DNA of 64,000 nucleotides from Paenibacillus athensensis (GTDB taxonomy: Bacteria; Bacillota; Bacilli; Paenibacillales; NBRC-103111), in assembly GCF_004514475.2 (NCBI RefSeq), contig NZ_MYFO02000003.1:62001-126000 (forward strand). The letters are read 5' to 3'. The number at the start of each line of letters is the position of its first letter. Position 1 is the first letter of the stretch. Position numbers and translations under genes: made by a program. Positions 15,403-23,260 of the stretch are shown here, piece after piece. The notes beneath the pieces are model-generated. The model had not been told where the DNA came from, searched no databases, and was given only the letters and a program-made list of their open reading frames with translations.

Positions 15403-17019
15403 GTGGAGGACAGGGGGAGCAAGGAATTCAGAGTGAGGGACTTGTTCTCGGTTCCCCACTTTCAAAATGCGTTGCTGCTCGGTGGCGAAAAGGGGCTGGA
15501 CCAGCCGATCAGCCGAATTAACGTCATGGAGGTTCCCGATGTGGCCGATTGGGTGCGGCCGGGTGAGTTCCTGATGACGACCGGCTATCCGTTCAAACAC
15601 GAGCCCAAGCTGCTTGTGTCGCTGATCGCGGAGCTGGCCCGCAAAGGCGTCGTCGCCCTTGGCGTCAAAACCAAGCGGTTTGTCGAGACGATTCCGCAGG
15701 AGGCCGTTGAAGCGGCCGACCACCACGGCGTTCCCTTGATCGAGCTGCCGCCGTCAACCTCGTTCTCCGACGCGGTCCGCGAAGTGATGGAGCGGGTTCT
15801 AGTCACCGAGTCCCGCGATTTGGCCGTCCTGCAAGGGCGGGTTCAGCGCCTGTCTCACGTGCTGCTGCACGGGGATGGGCTCCCTGCTTTTTTGAACCAT
15901 TTGCAGGCGATGATCCGCAACCCGATCGTGCTGCTGGAGCCCGATAACGGCTGGACCGCTTCTGCCGATGCCCGGCAGCTGTGCGCCGCATTCACCGAGC
16001 AGGATTGGGCCGCCTATCGCGCGAAGCTGCGGCTGGAGTCTGGGGCAGCCCCGCTTGGCGCGGATGGGATGCGGGTTCATGCGACGGCGGTACTGGACGA
16101 GCAGATGGACGCGCATCTGCTGCTGATGTTCGAATGCGACCGCCAAGGAGGGGCCGTAGATACGCTGACGATGAATTGGGCCGGTCGGCTGCTGGGTCTT
16201 GAGCTGCGCAACATGCAGGCGCGCAAAAAAATTGAAGCCAAGTATCTCGATCAATTTATGCAGGATTGGGTGGCGGGGCGCATAGTGGCGCTCGTTGATT
16301 TGCGTCTGAGAGCGGAGGCTTGCGGCTGGGAGCTGCCCGACCTTGGCGTCTACACCGTGGGCGTCGTGTCGTTCCGGCAGGGATGTCCCGCTGTCAAGGA
16401 GCTGCAGGAGCTGGCTGTGCGCTTAAATCGGGAAAGTGCGGCCCGGAGAGTGGAGGCCCGCTGGACAGTGATGGAGGGAGAACTGGTCGTGCTGTTGGTA
16501 AGCGGGCAGTTGCCCGGCGATCAAGAAGCGGGAAGATACGGCCACACGGTTGGGTTGCTGGCTGCCGTTGCCGTCGAACGCGACTTTGTTCTGTGCATGG
16601 GGCGGGATGTGAAGCTGCGCGATCAGGTGCCGGACAGCTACCGCGATGCCAAACGGGCGGCGAGTGTCCGCGAAGCCTGCCGGGTGGCGGGCGATTTGAT
16701 CCGTTACCGTGATCTGGGCGTTTATATGCTGCTGTACCGGCTGCTTGGCACGGAGGAGCTGGAAGAATACAAGCGCCTGTACCTCAAGCCGCTGCTGGAG
16801 CTGGAAGGGAAGCCGCAGGGGATGCTGCTGAACACGCTGCGGACCTATTTTGACTGCAACTGCAATGTGAAAGAGACGGCTGAGCGCATGTTTGTGCATT
16901 ACAATACGATCGGGTACCGTCTGGAGCGCATTCGCAATGAGCTTGGCTTCCGTCTGGACGACCCGGAGACGAAGCTGCTGCTGCAATTGGCGATCAAGGC
17001 GCACGATATTCAGCGGTGA
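15403..17019 (+). CDS. PucR family transcriptional regulator
   Basis: 538 residues from the GTG at 15403 behind GGAGGAGAA. The N-terminal PucR domain (about 1-130) opens RDLFSVPHFQNALLLGGEKGLDQPISRINVMEVPDVADWVRPGEFLMTTGYPF, which is diagnostic. A central GGDEF-like/effector region follows, and residues about 475-538 are the PucR-type HTH: LLNTLRTYFDCNCNVKETAERMFVHYNTIGYRLERIRNELG. PucR proteins regulate purine catabolism in Bacillus. Being the last gene of a seven-gene plus-strand unit, it is well placed to sense an imported ureide and control the locus, perhaps through the 11-base motif at 6583 and 9163. That link is inference. Confidence 0.9.
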   Translation: MEDRGSKEFRVRDLFSVPHFQNALLLGGEKGLDQPISRINVMEVPDVADWVRPGEFLMTTGYPFKHEPKLLVSLIAELARKGVVALGVKTKRFVETIPQEAVEAADHHGVPLIELPPSTSFSDAVREVMERVLVTESRDLAVLQGRVQRLSHVLLHGDGLPAFLNHLQAMIRNPIVLLEPDNGWTASADARQLCAAFTEQDWAAYRAKLRLESGAAPLGADGMRVHATAVLDEQMDAHLLLMFECDRQGGAVDTLTMNWAGRLLGLELRNMQARKKIEAKYLDQFMQDWVAGRIVALVDLRLRAEACGWELPDLGVYTVGVVSFRQGCPAVKELQELAVRLNRESAARRVEARWTVMEGELVVLLVSGQLPGDQEAGRYGHTVGLLAAVAVERDFVLCMGRDVKLRDQVPDSYRDAKRAASVREACRVAGDLIRYRDLGVYMLLYRLLGTEELEEYKRLYLKPLLELEGKPQGMLLNTLRTYFDCNCNVKETAERMFVHYNTIGYRLERIRNELGFRLDDPETKLLLQLAIKAHDIQR

Positions 17020-17036
17020 AACGGGCTGCTATGCCC

Positions 17037-17071
17037 AAAAAGGCACGACCCTGAGCGGGTTGTGCCTTTTG
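17037..17071. terminator. Strong terminator after pucR
   Basis: AAAAGGCACGACCC pairs with GGGTTGTGCCTTTT around a TGAGC loop. The A-run before and T-run after make it usable from both strands, serving also the minus-strand gene ending at 17091. Confidence 0.85.
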
Positions 17072-17090
17072 ACTTGCTGGGGGGGCCGGC

Positions 17091-17399
17091 TTACAGCAAG
17101 GAGATGACGAGCAAATTGTACAGCACCAGCGGTAAAATAATGTCGTTCTGGGGCGGGCCCCACGGATTGAAGAACGCCCGCGCCTGCGTGTTGGACACGC
17201 GCAAGTACAGATGGCCTTCATCGATGTGCGTAATGACGCCCTCATAAGTCTGCCCGTTCATCATCTGAACGCAGACCTGACGCGACATGGCTTGGTGGCA
17301 CAAGGCGAACAGCGATTCCTGTACGGATTTGACGGATTGGGAAAACGCCGGATCGGCTTGATACAAGGTTTGCCGAGGTTGAATCATGCTATTGTACAT
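17091..17399 (-). CDS. Small conserved protein with a possible Sm-like beta-barrel
   Basis: 102 residues from the ATG at 17399 with GGAGGT six bases upstream; the longer open frame to 17513 lacks an RBS. The N-terminal half is polar and helical (PAFSQSVKSVQESLFALCHQAM). The second half, RQVCVQMMNGQTYEGVITHIDEGHLYLRV, has the strand pattern V-x-V-x4-G-x3-x-G-x-I-x-x-I-D of Sm/LSM-like barrels. The tail is hydrophobic (IILPLVLYNLLVISLL) and might be a membrane or peripheral anchor. No function can be assigned. Comparable small proteins occur in spore-formers, sometimes near coat genes, but nothing here proves a spore role. Confidence 0.6.
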   Translation of the reverse strand: MYNSMIQPRQTLYQADPAFSQSVKSVQESLFALCHQAMSRQVCVQMMNGQTYEGVITHIDEGHLYLRVSNTQARAFFNPWGPPQNDIILPLVLYNLLVISLL

Positions 17400-17487
17400 A
17401 TGGATACCTCCAACATATTTGCATTTTCCAGTTATTGTATGCGAATGCCCAGGTAATGGTGTCGAAGCGGCAGGAGGGCATCTTGTT

Positions 17488-17535
17488 GAATTTGCATAAG
17501 CTCTTTTGTACACTTTCCGGTATGATGGTTATAGG
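17488..17535 (+). promoter_or_regulatory. Conserved promoter block upstream of the AbiC-like gene
   Basis: A 47-base block that recurs at 18511-18557 in front of pspA, with about 38 identical positions. It includes TTTGCATRAGC, a CTTTT tract and GGTATGATGG (candidate -10 TATGAT). No sigma-A -35 fits, so an ECF-type or activator-dependent promoter is possible. Confidence 0.5.
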
Positions 17536-17559
17536 AGGAAAAGTGAAAGGGGCTGCTCC

Positions 17560-18471
17560 ATGTCGATTATTCTGTTTTATGTGACTGTTATTATTCTTTT
17601 TTGGACCTATGTATCTCTGCGAAAAAGAAACGAGGATTACCCTCAAGGCAGGTCCCCCCTGTTATATATCATCTATGCTTCGGTAGGTATCGGCTTGTTT
17701 AGTCCGCTTTTGACTTTGGCATTAAGTTTAATTGACGGAACTACGCTCCAGGATGCTGGTCCTATTGGCGATTGGATTGCCGGTTCAACCGTGCCTTTTT
17801 TTACATTTGCGGCTTTTTTGACGGCATACATGGCGTATATGAACCAGAAGGAAGAACTCGAATACGCGAGAAAGACAGCGGAGCAGCAGTCGAAAGCGAT
17901 TGAACTCGGCAGATTTGAAAATACGCTGTTTCATTTGCTTAATGAAATGCAGAATTTCCATGATCGTATCGTTGTGACTTACAGCAAGAGACCTGAACAA
18001 GATCATGTGCATGTTTATGGGCAGCTGTTCTCCGAGTTCAAGGGATCACTTGAGGCGTATCTCAAAGATAAGAATAAGAAGCAGAGCGCTGCCAGGATCG
18101 AGCGATTGGTGCAGGAGGGGAAAATCTCCCAAGACGAGCGGAGCAGAAGGTATGAACGTGCGTTATTGGACAAATACGCAAATGCCTTACGAGGGTGTCC
18201 TTTGTATGAATATGCAGAATTATATCATCTACACAAATATATAAAGAGCATTTTACTGTTAATCAGGCAGTATAAGCTTGAGGAAAAGGACTATCCATTT
18301 TATATCCATTTATTGAATATTTATTTATCCAATGAAGCGTTGCAGCTATCCATTTACTATGCGTTCGCGATCCCCGAAGACGAAGTTTCAGCTTTAATGA
18401 GAACCTATGGAATGATTGAATATGTTGACAGCGAGGAAGATCAACACTTTTTCAATAGCGTAAGTCAGTAA
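17560..18471 (+). CDS. Putative phage abortive infection protein (putAbiC family)
   Basis: 303 residues from the ATG at 17560 behind GAAAGGGG. An N-terminal membrane region holds three hydrophobic segments: ILFYVTVIILFWTYVSL, YIIYASVGIGLFSPLLTLAL, and VPFFTFAAFLTAYMAYM. A coiled coil and the family core follow: NQKEELEYARKTAEQQSKAIELGRFENTLFHLLNEMQNFHDRI, then YKLEEKDYPFYIHLLNIYLSNEALQLSIYYAF. This order of two helices, a heptad linker with RFENTxFxLL, and a helical cytoplasmic domain is that of the putative AbiC family, thought to trigger growth arrest or membrane damage on phage infection. The upstream promoter block is shared with the adjacent pspA operon, suggesting co-induction by envelope stress. 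Function is inferred from family. Confidence 0.7.
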   Translation: MSIILFYVTVIILFWTYVSLRKRNEDYPQGRSPLLYIIYASVGIGLFSPLLTLALSLIDGTTLQDAGPIGDWIAGSTVPFFTFAAFLTAYMAYMNQKEELEYARKTAEQQSKAIELGRFENTLFHLLNEMQNFHDRIVVTYSKRPEQDHVHVYGQLFSEFKGSLEAYLKDKNKKQSAARIERLVQEGKISQDERSRRYERALLDKYANALRGCPLYEYAELYHLHKYIKSILLLIRQYKLEEKDYPFYIHLLNIYLSNEALQLSIYYAFAIPEDEVSALMRTYGMIEYVDSEEDQHFFNSVSQ

Positions 18472-18510
18472 AATATAGATGACATCTAGCTTTTACGGCA
18501 AGCCCTGCCA

Positions 18511-18557
18511 AATTTGCATGAGCCCTTTTATGCATTTTCAGGTATGATGGACGTAGG
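18511..18557 (+). promoter_or_regulatory. Conserved promoter block upstream of pspA
   Basis: Second copy of the block at 17488-17535. It ends 27 bases before the pspA start codon. The identical placement relative to both genes indicates a shared regulator or sigma factor. Confidence 0.5.
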
Positions 18558-18583
18558 CTGTCAAGAAGCTAAGGAGGTTCGAT

Positions 18584-19243
18584 ATGGGAATCTTATCGAG
18601 GTTTAAAGAAATTATGTCCAGCAACTGGAACGCTGGATTGGATCGTGCTGAGGGTCCGGAGCAAATGGATCGTCTGATGCGAAGCTTGACCGGGGATTTG
18701 GGCAGTGTGAAGGCGGAGATGGCGGCTGTAACGGCGGCTGAAAGCAGAGCAAGGCGGGCTTTGGACGACTGTCAGGCCGAGGTGCAGAAGCTGCAGCGTT
18801 ATGCCGAGAAAGCGGTTGAGGCCGGGAATGATCAGGAGGCGCGCAAATTTCTCGACCGCAAGGCGCCGTTGGCGGTGAAGGAAGCGCAATTGCAGGCGGC
18901 GTATGATCAGGCTGCGGCGAATAGAACGGCTATGCAGCAGATGCACGATAAGCTGGCCGCCGATGTCGGACAGCTGGAGGCGCGTTATGCCGATTTGAAG
19001 GCAAGATGGACGTCGGCTCATGCCCAGCAGCGGACGAATGAGGCGCAAGGCGCGGCAGATGCGATTTTGGATAAATGGGAAGACAACATCCATGAAGCTG
19101 AGGCGTTGGCCGAGCTGAAAGCGGATAAAAGCAAGGATTTGGACGCGCAGTTTGCGGAATTGGAACGATTGGAGAAAAGCGCGAGCCGGACGTCGGACGA
19201 CGAGCTGGCGGCAATCAAGGAAAGCTTGAAAGCCAAAGAGTAG
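18584..19243 (+). CDS. pspA: PspA/IM30 family envelope-stress protein
   Basis: 219 residues, the normal length for PspA/LiaH/IM30. The start MGILSRFKEIMSSNWNAGLDRAEGPEQMDRLMRSL is the amphipathic helix and first coil of the family. The rest is almost wholly helical coiled coil (LDDCQAEVQKLQRYAEKAVEAGNDQEARKFL; MQQMHDKLAADVGQLEARYADLKARW), ending in a short charged tail. These proteins are ESCRT-III-like and coat the inner face of the membrane under stress. The following three genes are homologues of B. subtilis YdjG, YdjH and YdjI in the same order, so this is the PspA-YdjGHI operon. The RBS is AAGGAGG. Confidence 0.9.
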   Translation: MGILSRFKEIMSSNWNAGLDRAEGPEQMDRLMRSLTGDLGSVKAEMAAVTAAESRARRALDDCQAEVQKLQRYAEKAVEAGNDQEARKFLDRKAPLAVKEAQLQAAYDQAAANRTAMQQMHDKLAADVGQLEARYADLKARWTSAHAQQRTNEAQGAADAILDKWEDNIHEAEALAELKADKSKDLDAQFAELERLEKSASRTSDDELAAIKESLKAKE

Positions 19244-19276
19244 GGTTTGGACGATTCCAAGTTACGAGGTGACGCG

Positions 19277-20308
19277 ATGTCGGTGATCGATTACAAGTGC
19301 CCTAGCTGCGGGGGCGGCATGGTGTTTGACAGCGGTACGGGCATGCTGAGTTGTCCGAGCTGCGGCAGGCAGGAGGATATAACGCAGATGCCCGATCCGC
19401 TGGCGAGGAATGTATTTGCGGCGGATGAGGCTGCGGAATACCATTGCCATAGCTGTGGAGCGGTCATTATGACGGATGGGGAAACGGCGGCGACGTCCTG
19501 CAGCTTTTGCGGATCAAGCGTCGTGCTGGGCGACCGGCTGGTCGGGAAGCTGGCCCCGGCGCTGGTGATTCCTTTTAAGGTGAGCAAAAATGAAGCGGTG
19601 CAGGCATTCCGCAAATGGTGCCGGAACGGCTTGCTGACGCCAGGCGGCTTCATGCATGCGGATCGTATCAAAAGCATCACGGGCATGTATGTGCCGTTCT
19701 GGCTGTACGATTTGCATAACAACATTCAGGTGCAAGCGACGGGAACGAAGGTGCGGGTCTACCGCAGCGGTGACTATGAGGTGACGGAGACGCAGCATTT
19801 TGACATTTACCGCGAGATCGTGCTGAATTATGTGCAAGTGCCGGCCGACGCTTCCGAGAAGATGAACGACGAGCTGATGGATAAGCTGGAGCCTTTTCCC
19901 TACGACCAGCTAAAACCGTTCAAAAGCCCTTATCTGGCTGGCTACATGGCCGAAAAATATCAATACACGGACGCAGACCTGCTGCCGCGGGTCAAAGAGA
20001 AAATCAGCGCGTACATCGAAGCGTATATCCGCTCGACGCTTTCCGGGTACACGACGGTTAACGTGACGGGCAAGCAGATCGACACCTTGCTGGAAAAAGC
20101 GGAATATGCGCTGCTGCCGGTCTGGATGCTGCACTATGGCTATAAGAAGACGGATCACATGTTTGCGATGAACGGGCAGACGGGCAAGGTGGTCGGCAAG
20201 CCGCCGATCAGTGCGGGCAAGGTTAGCGCTTGGGCGGCCGGCGTGTTCGCGGTTTCCTTCCTTTCGATGAAGCTGATTGCCTTGGCGCTGGGAGGGGGAT
20301 TCTGGTGA
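19277..20308 (+). CDS. ydjG: YdjG-like double zinc-ribbon membrane protein
   Basis: 343 residues from the ATG at 19277; the frame opens earlier but ACGAGGTGACGCG is the RBS. Two zinc ribbons lie at the N-terminus: YKCPSCGGGMVFDSGTGMLSCPSCG (residues 6-30) and YHCHSCGAVIMTDGETAATSCSFCG (about 58-82). The middle is a soluble domain with GMYVPFWLYDLHNNIQVQATGT and a beta-rich region. A hydrophobic segment near the C-terminus (AWAAGVFAVSFLSMKLIALALGGGFW) anchors it. In B. subtilis YdjG acts with YdjH to recruit YdjI and PspA to the membrane. The stop overlaps the GTG of the next gene. Confidence 0.85.
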   Translation: MSVIDYKCPSCGGGMVFDSGTGMLSCPSCGRQEDITQMPDPLARNVFAADEAAEYHCHSCGAVIMTDGETAATSCSFCGSSVVLGDRLVGKLAPALVIPFKVSKNEAVQAFRKWCRNGLLTPGGFMHADRIKSITGMYVPFWLYDLHNNIQVQATGTKVRVYRSGDYEVTETQHFDIYREIVLNYVQVPADASEKMNDELMDKLEPFPYDQLKPFKSPYLAGYMAEKYQYTDADLLPRVKEKISAYIEAYIRSTLSGYTTVNVTGKQIDTLLEKAEYALLPVWMLHYGYKKTDHMFAMNGQTGKVVGKPPISAGKVSAWAAGVFAVSFLSMKLIALALGGGFW

Positions 20309-21108
20309 GAACAAGCAGATGGGTGCTGGCGCTGCTGCTGGTTGTGACGATGGCTCTGGCGATTCCCGCTCAGGCGGGGCGAGCCGCAGCGGCAACGACA
20401 ACGGCGGTGGACAAAAAGCTGATTGTCGACGAGGCGGGCTTGCTCAGCAAGCAGGATTACGACGAGTTGAATGCGTTAGCGAACAGTTACGGGGCGAAGC
20501 GGGAAACCGACATTGTCATCTATACGACAACCAATAGCAAGGGTACGAATGTGGTCGAGCTGACGGAGGATTTTTACGACGCGCAGGGGCCGGGGTACGA
20601 TAAGCCGCACGGCAATGCCGTGATTTTGACGGTGGATATGCAAAGTAGACAGGTGTATCTCGCCGGCTTTTACAAAGCAAAGCTCTATCTCGATGACGCC
20701 CGGCTGGACCGCATTCGCGGCAAGCTGACGCCGAGTTTGACGAGCGGTGATTACGCGCAGGCTTTCCGTACTTATATAACTACGGCGTATCGCTATATGG
20801 GCGTCCGGCCTGGGGCCAATCCCGATAATCCCCTGTTTAACCTCTGGGTCCAGATCGTGGCAGCCCTGCTGATTGCCGGTCTGGTCGTGGGCGTGATGGT
20901 GTTCCGCTCGGGTGGCCGCGTTACGGTTAATGGCAAGACGTATGAGGAGGCTGGCGCTTCCAAGATTGTCGGGGAACGCGATATGTATGTGCGGACGACG
21001 ATTACAAGGCGGAAAATCGAAAAAAAATCAAATACCGGGGGCGGCGGTTCGGGCGGCGGAGTCAGCAATGGCGGCCATTCGCATAGCGGCAGCAAAGGAT
21101 CTTTTTAA
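20305..21108 (+). CDS. ydjH: YdjH-like secreted TPM-domain protein
   Basis: 267 residues from the GTG at 20305, overlapping the previous stop (GTGA). A signal peptide (WVLALLLVVTMALAIPAQAGRAAA) is followed by a TPM domain (about 40-170): KLIVDEAGLLSKQDYDELNALANSYGAKRETDIVIYTT, then GNAVILTVDMQSRQVYLAGFYKA. A membrane helix (LWVQIVAALLIAGLVVGVMVF) and a Gly/Ser-rich C-terminus (GGGGSGGGVSNGGHSHSGS) complete it. TPM domains sit outside the membrane and often partner membrane quality-control or rhomboid-like factors. It is the third gene of the PspA operon and presumably forms the membrane complex with the YdjG-like protein. Confidence 0.85.
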   Translation: MRTSRWVLALLLVVTMALAIPAQAGRAAAATTTAVDKKLIVDEAGLLSKQDYDELNALANSYGAKRETDIVIYTTTNSKGTNVVELTEDFYDAQGPGYDKPHGNAVILTVDMQSRQVYLAGFYKAKLYLDDARLDRIRGKLTPSLTSGDYAQAFRTYITTAYRYMGVRPGANPDNPLFNLWVQIVAALLIAGLVVGVMVFRSGGRVTVNGKTYEEAGASKIVGERDMYVRTTITRRKIEKKSNTGGGGSGGGVSNGGHSHSGSKGSF

Positions 21109-21125
21109 CGAAAGGGAGGATGGCG

Positions 21126-22106
21126 ATGTTTTTCAAAAACCAATGGGCAAATGTGGTGGAGTGGGAAGAGTTCCGTGACGATATGATTTTCTGGAAGTGG
21201 GCCAATCGGGAAATCAAAAAGGGCAGCAAGCTGATCATTCGTCCAGGGCAGGACGCGATTTTCGTCAATAACGGCAAGATTGAAGGGATTTTTCAAGAGG
21301 ACGGCGAGTACAGCATCGACTCGGACATCATTCCTTTTTTGTCCACGTTAAAGGGGTTCAAGTTCGGCTTCAACAGCGGGATGCGGGTTGAGGTGCTTTT
21401 CGTGAATACGAAGGAATTTACTGTGATGTGGGGGACGCGGAATCCGGTGCTGCTTCCGGCTCCCCAGCTGCCTGGCGGTCTGCCGATTCGCGCCAACGGG
21501 ACGCTCCAATTCAAAGTGAATGACTATGTGACGTTAATTGACAAGATTGCCGGAATGAAAGACAGCTACTTGGTCGAGGATGTGAAGCTGCGGATTACGT
21601 CGGTGCTGGATCAACTGCTGATGAAGTGGATCAGCCGGGAAGGCAAGGACATGTTCAACCTGCAAGCGAACGCGATGGATATTGCCGCAGGCATTCGTGA
21701 AGATCTGGACATGCAGCTTTACGATATCGGGATGACGATTACCGGATTTCAGGTGATGAGCTTCAATTACCCAGAGGAAATCCAGAATATGATCGTCAAG
21801 ACCGCTTCGCAGGGGATGATTGGCGATATCAACAAATACCAGCAGGTGACAATGACGGATGGTATGGCTTCCGGTCAAATGAAGGGCGGCGGCGTTGCTT
21901 CGGATATGGCCGGCATGATGATGGGCATGAATATGGCCAATGAAATGATGAAAAGGATGAATGCCAATTCCGGTCAGCCAACGCTGGGCGGAACGCCTCC
22001 GGCCCCGCCGGCAGCGGGCGGCGCGAAGCCGAACTTCTGTCCGAACTGCGGCACGAAAAATGAGGGCGCGAACTTTTGCCCGAATTGCGGGCAGAAGCTG
22101 GGGTAG
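21126..22106 (+). CDS. ydjI: YdjI-like SPFH-domain protein with C-terminal zinc ribbon
   Basis: 326 residues from the ATG at 21126; the ATG at 21120 directly abuts the AAAGGGAGG RBS. Most of the protein is an SPFH/band-7-like domain: KLIIRPGQDAIFVNNGKIEGIFQEDGEYSIDSDIIPFLSTLKGF, then ANGTLQFKVNDYVTLIDKIAGMKDSYLVEDVK. A Met-rich low-complexity linker (about 240-275) and a Pro/Ala linker lead to a terminal double zinc-ribbon NFCPNCGTKNEGANFCPNCGQKLG. In B. subtilis YdjI is needed to localise PspA at the membrane. It is the last gene of the operon. Confidence 0.88.
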   Translation: MFFKNQWANVVEWEEFRDDMIFWKWANREIKKGSKLIIRPGQDAIFVNNGKIEGIFQEDGEYSIDSDIIPFLSTLKGFKFGFNSGMRVEVLFVNTKEFTVMWGTRNPVLLPAPQLPGGLPIRANGTLQFKVNDYVTLIDKIAGMKDSYLVEDVKLRITSVLDQLLMKWISREGKDMFNLQANAMDIAAGIREDLDMQLYDIGMTITGFQVMSFNYPEEIQNMIVKTASQGMIGDINKYQQVTMTDGMASGQMKGGGVASDMAGMMMGMNMANEMMKRMNANSGQPTLGGTPPAPPAAGGAKPNFCPNCGTKNEGANFCPNCGQKLG

Positions 22107-22182
22107 TCGTATTTAGAAAAAGAAATTCATGAGGGAAGTTATGAAACGGTCTAAATATTGAAACGCTTCGCGGATTGCAAAA

Positions 22183-22225
22183 AATCAAGCATAGATTACC
22201 ATTCAAGGCGAGTCTATGCTTGATT
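22183..22225. terminator. Long hairpin after the PspA operon
   Basis: AATCAAGCATAGA pairs perfectly with TCTATGCTTGATT. On the plus strand there is no T-run after it, but an A-run before it gives a T-run on the minus strand. It may act as a terminator or transcript-stabilising hairpin. Confidence 0.5.
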
Positions 22226-22324
22226 AAACAATGAGAATTTGTCATCGACCCTCTGCATCACTGGCTTTTTGAGACGGAATGTGTTATGATAAGGTTAATC
22301 GTATAAATGAAAACTAATTCGCAT

Positions 22325-22364
22325 ATTGGAAAAGGTCTCATGGCAAGATGGTGCTTTTTCCAAT
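22325..22364 (+). promoter_or_regulatory. Hairpin in the long leader of the cold-shock gene
   Basis: ATTGGAAAA pairs with TTTTCCAAT, followed by a T-rich stretch (22372-22380). It lies 60 bases before the csp start codon. It may be a cold-responsive leader structure or an attenuator-like hairpin; the type cannot be decided by eye. Confidence 0.35.
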
Positions 22365-22425
22365 GTGTGAATTTTTTTATTTATAGAAAAGGATCATGTT
22401 AAGTTGAATGTATGGAGGGTATACA

Positions 22426-22629
22426 ATGGAAACAGGTACAGTGAAATGGTTTAACGCAGAGAAAGGCTTCGGATTTATCGAAGTGGACGGCGGCAGCGAC
22501 GTGTTCGTGCATTTCAGCGCGATTCAAGGCGATGGTTACAAATCGCTGGATGAAGGTCAACGCGTACAGTTCAATGTGGTTCAGGGCAATCGCGGACCGC
22601 AAGCAGATAGCGTCAATAAAATTTACTAG
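22426..22629 (+). CDS. csp: Cold shock protein (CspA family)
   Basis: 67 residues from the ATG at 22426 with GGAGGG upstream. It is a complete single OB-fold: [21 protein letters not shown] contains RNP1 (KGFGFI), and DVFVHFSAI contains RNP2 (VFVHF). It binds single-stranded RNA and DNA and acts as an RNA chaperone in the cytoplasm. Length and motifs match Bacillus CspB-type proteins, although the internal [27 protein letters not shown] is slightly shorter than in CspB. A cold-inducible ydjO-type gene follows after a terminator. Confidence 0.97.
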   Translation: METGTVKWFNAEKGFGFIEVDGGSDVFVHFSAIQGDGYKSLDEGQRVQFNVVQGNRGPQADSVNKIY

Positions 22630-22636
22630 GTTCATG

Positions 22637-22675
22637 CGAAGCTGCTCTTCATTGATCAAGGGCAGCTTTCTTCTT
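22637..22675 (+). terminator. Terminator after csp
   Basis: AAGCTGC (22639-22645) pairs with GCAGCTT (22662-22668), followed by a pyrimidine-rich TCTTCTTT tract. Confidence 0.6.
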
Positions 22676-22705
22676 TGGAGATACTAAATAAGTAGGGGGA
22701 TAACC

Positions 22706-22951
22706 ATGTACTTTAATGCTCGCAATAAGTATTTCGAGACGCTACCCGTTGAAAATACCCCAATCTGGTTGTGTACCAAAGAGGGATGTAAGGGCTGGAT
22801 GCGGGATAATTTTACATTCGATTATCAGCCTGTCTGCTGTTTATGCTCATCTCCAATGGCTAGCCAAATGAAAATGCTGCCGTTATTGGTTAATTCGAAC
22901 GACGATTTGAAATCGATTAAAAAAGGTATTCAAATTAAGTCCGCCCGATGA
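22706..22951 (+). CDS. ydjO: YdjO family cold-inducible small Cys-rich protein
   Basis: 81 residues. The protein has the YdjO family layout: FNARNKYFETLPVENTPIWLCTKEGCKGWMRDNFTFDYQPVCCLCSSPM. The Cys residues at CTKEGC and CCLC are arranged like a zinc ribbon. B. subtilis YdjO is induced by cold. The position directly behind a csp gene fits that. The RBS is AGGGGGATA. A further small reading frame in the same frame follows 45 bases after the stop. Confidence 0.85.
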   Translation: MYFNARNKYFETLPVENTPIWLCTKEGCKGWMRDNFTFDYQPVCCLCSSPMASQMKMLPLLVNSNDDLKSIKKGIQIKSAR

Positions 22952-22996
22952 TCGCTCTTCCTTCGTTGCGCTTCCGGTCGGATAGGAGGTTCTACA

Positions 22997-23200
22997 CTGT
23001 TTATCAATCGACAACAGCTGCTGCATAAGGTTGATTTTGACAACGCTGTTTTTTTTGGCGTGCCCGTTTCTGTCTGGCAAGGGAGCCGACAGGTTGATTT
23101 CGGCGGTACACTCCTCCGTCACGACGATGAGGCGGTCTATATCGAAGGCGGGTATTTTTTAAAGAAAGACTTTCATTTTCTCGTAAGGCTGCAGGACTGA
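22997..23200 (+). CDS. Small conserved-looking protein with a CTG start codon
   Basis: 67 residues. AGGAGG (22984-22989) lies seven bases before CTG 22997. The in-frame stop at 22949-22951 is that of ydjO, and no ATG, GTG or TTG occurs between it and the CTG, so CTG is the only plausible initiator. The product (F-I-N-R-Q-Q-L-L-H-K-V-D-F-D-N-A, ending in F-H-F-L-V-R-L-Q-D) is a compact alternation of hydrophobic and polar residues with GVPVSVWQGS and AVYIEGGYFLKK, suggesting a small beta-barrel. It contains no transmembrane part. It is co-transcribed with ydjO and ends just before a strong terminator. The function is unknown. Confidence 0.6.
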   Translation: MFINRQQLLHKVDFDNAVFFGVPVSVWQGSRQVDFGGTLLRHDDEAVYIEGGYFLKKDFHFLVRLQD

Positions 23201-23218
23201 GATGGACGCCGTCATAAA

Positions 23219-23260
23219 TAGCGGGCTGTCGGCATAAAGCCGCGCAGCCCGTTTTTGTTT
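23219..23260 (+). terminator. Strong terminator after the small CTG-start gene
   Basis: CGGGCTG (23222-23228) pairs with CAGCCCG (23245-23251), followed by TTTTTGTTTTTA. Confidence 0.85.
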
